NCBI RefSeq assembly: GCF_009746585.1
Contig: NZ_WRPO01000006.1
Coordinates: 124,001-188,000 of the forward strand
DNA length: 64,000 nucleotides
Origin: Novosphingobium aquimarinum
Lineage (GTDB): Bacteria; Pseudomonadota; Alphaproteobacteria; Sphingomonadales; Sphingomonadaceae
Direction: 5' to 3'
The position numbers were made by a program, and so were the translations under genes. Under the pieces are notes generated by a model, which was not told the origin of the DNA, made no database searches, and saw nothing but the letters and a program-made list of their open reading frames with translations. Position 1 is the first letter of the stretch, and the number at the start of each line of letters is the position of its first letter. Of the stretch, positions 60,947-64,000 are shown one piece after another.

Positions 60947-63597
60947 CCGAGGCTCTTGGTCACCTGCTCGAGCACGTCGCGCGAGAGCTGCGGCACGGCC
61001 GCGATCTTCTCCAGCTCGGCGCGCATCATCGCCGAGCGACCCGGCTCGATCCGACGCCAGCGGCCCAGCGAGGGCACGAACCGCGCCGCCGTCTGCGGAT
61101 TGACCGGGTCGAGGCGACGGATGAGATCGCCGATGATGCGATAGCCCTCGCCGCTGGCGGCATGAAACGCGTGCGGATTGGCCGCAAGCGCCATGTACAG
61201 CGCGCGCACCCGGTTCGGGTTGTTCATCGTGAAGTCGGGGTGATTCGCCAGCGCCTTCGCATGCTCAAGCACGTCGGGATGGAACGAGCTCGTCTGCAGC
61301 GAGAACCACTTGTCGACGACCAGCGCATTGCCCTGGTAGCGCTTGTAGAAGTCGCCCAGCGCTTCCTCGCGCTCGGGGCAATCGAGGCTCGCCAGCACCA
61401 TCAGCGCGCCTTGGCGATCGGTCATGTTGTCGGCGGCCTGGTACTGCGCCAGCGCGCGGGTCGCGCCCTCTTCCGGATCGCCCGCGGCGATGTATTGCAG
61501 CGCGATCGACTTGACCTTGCGCGCGCCCCGCGCCTCGGCATCGCGCGAATAAGGCACGGCCAGCGCGCGATCGTGGAGGTCGAGGAAATCGTCCTGCAGT
61601 TCCTCGCCCAGCCACGCCTTGAGCGCCTCGCGCTCGGCATGGATCGCGGACGGATCGGCGACCAGCATCTGTTCGGCGAGGTAGCTCTCGGCAGGCAGGA
61701 TCATCAGCTCGCCGCGCATCAGGTCCTCGAGCGAATCGGAATCGAGGATCGCTTCGAAGGCCTGGCTTACCGCATCGCGCTCGACATCGCGCGCGCGCTC
61801 CTCGAGCCCGCCGCCGACTGCCTTGACCAGATGCCGGACGACGAGGCTCTGCATCGCTTCGTACCGCGCGAACGGATCGTCGTCGCGCGCGGCAAGGAAC
61901 ACGAGGTCTTCGTCGGGGCGCTCGCTCTCGATCGCGACCGGCGCGGAGAAACCGCGATTGAGCGAGACGACGGGCGGGCGCAAGTAGCCCTTGAACGGGA
62001 AGTCCTGCGTCTCCTTGTCGAGCACGATCAACTGCTCGCCATGGTGCTTGCCAGTCTCGCGCTCGAACAGCGCGACTTTCAGCGGGATCGGCATCGGCTG
62101 CTTTTCGGGCTGGCCGGGCGTCGGCGGGACAGTCTGCGTCAGCCGCAGCGTCGCGAAGTTGTTCTCGTGGATCAGCTTTGCCGTGACTTGCGGCGTGCCG
62201 GCTTGCGAATACCACAGGCGGAACTGCTCGAGATCGATCTCGGCGCCGTCCTCGATCGCCTTGACGAAGTTCTCGCACGTCGCGGCCTCACCGTCATGGC
62301 GCTCGAAATAGAGATCGGTGCCCGCACGGAACCGCTCCTCGCCCACCATGGTGCGCATCATGCGGATCACTTCGGCGCCCTTGTTGTAGACCGTCGAGGT
62401 GTAGAAGTTCGAGATTTCCTGGTAGGAATCGGGGCGGATCGGATGCGCCAGCGGGCCGGAATCCTCCGGGTACTGCGCCGCGCGCAAGATGCGCACGTCT
62501 TCGATCCGCTTGACCGCCGCGCTGCCCATGTCGGCGCTGAACAGCTGATCGCGCAGCACGGTGAAGCCTTCCTTGAGGCTGAGCTGGAACCAGTCGCGGC
62601 AGGTCACGCGGTTGCCCGACCAGTTGTGGAAATATTCGTGGCCGATCACGCCTTCGATGCCATCGTAGTCGGCGTCGGTCGCGGTTTCGGGGTCGGCCAG
62701 CACGTAGCGCGTGTTGAAGACGTTGAGCCCCTTGTTCTCCATCGCGCCCATGTTGAAGTCGGAGACGGCGACGATGTTGAACAAGTCGAGATCGTATTCG
62801 CGGCCGAAGGTCTCCTCATCCCACTTCATCGAGGCCTTGAGCGAGGCCATCGCGTGCTCGGTGCGCGCCTCGTCGCCCGGGCGGACATAGATGTTGAGCG
62901 CGACTTCGCGGCCCGACATCGTGGTGAAGCTGTCCGAATTGGCGACCAGATCGCCGGCGACGAGCGCGAACAAGTACGAAGGCTTGGGCCAGGGATCGTG
63001 CCACTCGGCCCAGTGCGTGCCGTCCGCGCCGTCACCGCTGTCAGTGCAATTGCCGTTCGACAAGAGGATCGGGAACGTCTGCTTGTCGCCTTCCATCCGC
63101 ACGGTGAACGTCGAAAGCACGTCGGGCCGATCGGGGAAGAAGGTGATGCGGCGGAAGCCTTCCGCCTCGCACTGCGTGCACAGCATGCCGCCCGAGGCAT
63201 AGAGCCCCATCAGCTGACTGTTGGCAGCGGGATTGACCGCGGTTTCGATTTCGACCTCGTGCGCCTCGCCCGGCAGATCGATCAGGAGATCGGAGCCGTC
63301 GAGCCGCCAGTCGTTCACAGCGCTGCCATCGAGGCTGACCGAGACCGGCGTCAGATTGTCGCCATTGAGCCGCAAGGTCGTGCTGCCATTGCCATCGGGA
63401 TTGCGGCGCACCGCAAGCTTCGAGCGAACGCGGGTGTCGTCGAGGCCGAGCGCGAAATCGAGCGCGATCTCTGGAACCAGCCACGCGGGCGGCAGGTAAT
63501 CCTCGCGACGAATGACCGGCGGCGCCTGCGGCGGCGGCGCAGCATCGGCGAGTTGGGGGCTGGCGGCGGGCTCTGACGGTCTGCTGGCGATATCCAT
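60943..63597 (-). CDS. pepN: Aminopeptidase N (M1 family)
   Basis: An 884-residue zinc aminopeptidase. The substrate-recognition motif MGAMENKGLN precedes the zinc motif IGHEYFHNW, and the second Glu lies in SLKEGFTVLRDQ 19 residues on. The length matches E. coli PepN (870). Cytoplasmic general peptide turnover. Divergent from the SDR gene across 77 bp. Confidence 0.96.
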   Translation of the reverse strand: MDIASRPSEPAASPQLADAAPPPQAPPVIRREDYLPPAWLVPEIALDFALGLDDTRVRSKLAVRRNPDGNGSTTLRLNGDNLTPVSVSLDGSAVNDWRLDGSDLLIDLPGEAHEVEIETAVNPAANSQLMGLYASGGMLCTQCEAEGFRRITFFPDRPDVLSTFTVRMEGDKQTFPILLSNGNCTDSGDGADGTHWAEWHDPWPKPSYLFALVAGDLVANSDSFTTMSGREVALNIYVRPGDEARTEHAMASLKASMKWDEETFGREYDLDLFNIVAVSDFNMGAMENKGLNVFNTRYVLADPETATDADYDGIEGVIGHEYFHNWSGNRVTCRDWFQLSLKEGFTVLRDQLFSADMGSAAVKRIEDVRILRAAQYPEDSGPLAHPIRPDSYQEISNFYTSTVYNKGAEVIRMMRTMVGEERFRAGTDLYFERHDGEAATCENFVKAIEDGAEIDLEQFRLWYSQAGTPQVTAKLIHENNFATLRLTQTVPPTPGQPEKQPMPIPLKVALFERETGKHHGEQLIVLDKETQDFPFKGYLRPPVVSLNRGFSAPVAIESERPDEDLVFLAARDDDPFARYEAMQSLVVRHLVKAVGGGLEERARDVERDAVSQAFEAILDSDSLEDLMRGELMILPAESYLAEQMLVADPSAIHAEREALKAWLGEELQDDFLDLHDRALAVPYSRDAEARGARKVKSIALQYIAAGDPEEGATRALAQYQAADNMTDRQGALMVLASLDCPEREEALGDFYKRYQGNALVVDKWFSLQTSSFHPDVLEHAKALANHPDFTMNNPNRVRALYMALAANPHAFHAASGEGYRIIGDLIRRLDPVNPQTAARFVPSLGRWRRIEPGRSAMMRAELEKIAAVPQLSRDVLEQVTKSLG

Positions 63598-63674
63598 TGC
63601 GGCTAATTAGGCTCTCGCGCCGCGAATGAAAGGGACCTTTCGCGACGAGCGGCATTCGCGCTAGGACGGGCGAC

Positions 63675-64000
63675 ATGCCACGCATGTTCATCTTCGGCCT
63701 GGGATACACGGCCCAGAATATCAACCGCGAGCTGGTCGCGCGCGGGTGGGAGGTCGTGTCAACGGGCCGCGAGGGCACGCTCTCGTTCGACGATGGCGAT
63801 ACGGTGAGAATGGCGCTGGCCGATTCGGATCACGTGCTATCGTCAGTGCCGCCGGGCGGCGAAGGGCTGGACCCGGTGCTAGATCGCTATGGCGCAGCAC
63901 TCGCGGGCAAGCCCCTTTCCTACCTCTCCTCGACGGGTGTCTACGGCGACGCCGGCGGGGCCTGGGTCGACGAGCATTCGCCAGTGGGCACGGGCCGCCG
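63675..64000 (+). CDS. SDR-family NAD(P)-dependent epimerase-like protein, 3' end cut by window
   Basis: Translating from ATG 63675 gives 108 codons without a stop. The N-terminus has the nucleotide-binding motif FIFGLGYTAQNI (GXGYXXXXI), and later SYLSSTGVYGDAGGAWVDE matches the strand-4/Thr-X-Val-Tyr region of YeeZ-like atypical SDR proteins. These have no settled function. ATG 63684 is an alternative start. The open frame continues past the window end. Confidence 0.75.
   Translation, partial: MPRMFIFGLGYTAQNINRELVARGWEVVSTGREGTLSFDDGDTVRMALADSDHVLSSVPPGGEGLDPVLDRYGAALAGKPLSYLSSTGVYGDAGGAWVDEHSPVGTGR

Overview
The window reads as chromosome of a GC-rich alphaproteobacterium, most probably a sphingomonad (Sphingomonadales). 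Pointers are a MipZ-type division ATPase, an SWFGD/BON protein, an IMPase-type histidinol phosphatase, an alphaproteobacterial petABC operon, a NasS-NasT nitrate system and an exbB-exbD-exbD TonB set. No rRNA or CRISPR array is visible. One tRNA, Gly(TCC), is present and serves as an integration site. Genus cannot be fixed from the sequence alone. LAYOUT. 1-20.9 kb is housekeeping: gamma-glutamylcyclotransferase-like (partial), hisN-type phosphatase, AraC regulator, prs, glpX, homoserine dehydrogenase, tonB-exbB-exbD-exbD2, an Lhr-like helicase, an SWFGD/BON protein, phosphomannomutase, a J-domain protein, mipZ, panC, a CsgG-like protein and modABC with a ModE-like regulator. 20.9-24.6 kb holds an unusual cluster: ATP-grasp enzyme, low-molecular-weight phosphatase, NodB-like deacetylase and JmjC-like cupin. 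24.9-27.0 kb is an eutBC pair with no other eut genes. 27.1-28.5 kb is a scar: half an ArdC antirestriction gene fused in frame to the C-terminal end of a tyrosine integrase, with GC-rich hairpins upstream. 28.5-44.1 kb is a complete nitrate/nitrite assimilation cluster on the minus strand: nasT, nasS, nrtA, nrtB, a fused double ATPase, a porin, a formate/nitrite-type channel, cyanase, nirB, nirD, nasA and cobA. 44.4-55.4 kb is an integrated P4-like genetic element. 55.7-64 kb returns to housekeeping: malonyl-CoA decarboxylase, petABC, pgeF, pepN and a partial SDR protein. HOW THE GENES WORK TOGETHER. A porin and an ABC importer bring in nitrate. NasA (Mo-bisMGD, with a C-terminal BFD-like Fe-S domain) makes nitrite, and NirBD (siroheme) makes ammonium. 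CobA supplies the siroheme precursor, and ModABC upstream in the window can supply molybdenum. Cyanase adds another route to ammonia. NasS senses nitrate and controls the ANTAR antiterminator NasT. Two leaders, ahead of nrtA and nirB, carry the expected ANTAR hexaloop hairpin overlapping an intrinsic terminator, so two separate transcripts appear to be under the same antitermination switch. MOBILE PART. The 11-kb element lies between tRNA-Gly(TCC) and an imperfect copy of the tRNA 3' end at 44.395 kb. Both ends carry TACCCCC arm-type repeats. It encodes a tyrosine integrase, an AlpA-like HTH protein, a two-gene primase/helicase, a serine resolvase with a res-like site, a four-gene run of small unknown proteins and a three-gene cargo operon headed by a TIGR04255-like protein. 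Two clusters of TGTTCCCA repeats flank the primase like the ori and crr iterons of P4. A diverged ~185-bp direct repeat brackets the nitrate cluster (27.13 and 44.20 kb), suggesting that cluster also arrived in an earlier layer of island accretion. The TIGR04255 trio and the four-gene run are the best candidates for undescribed systems.
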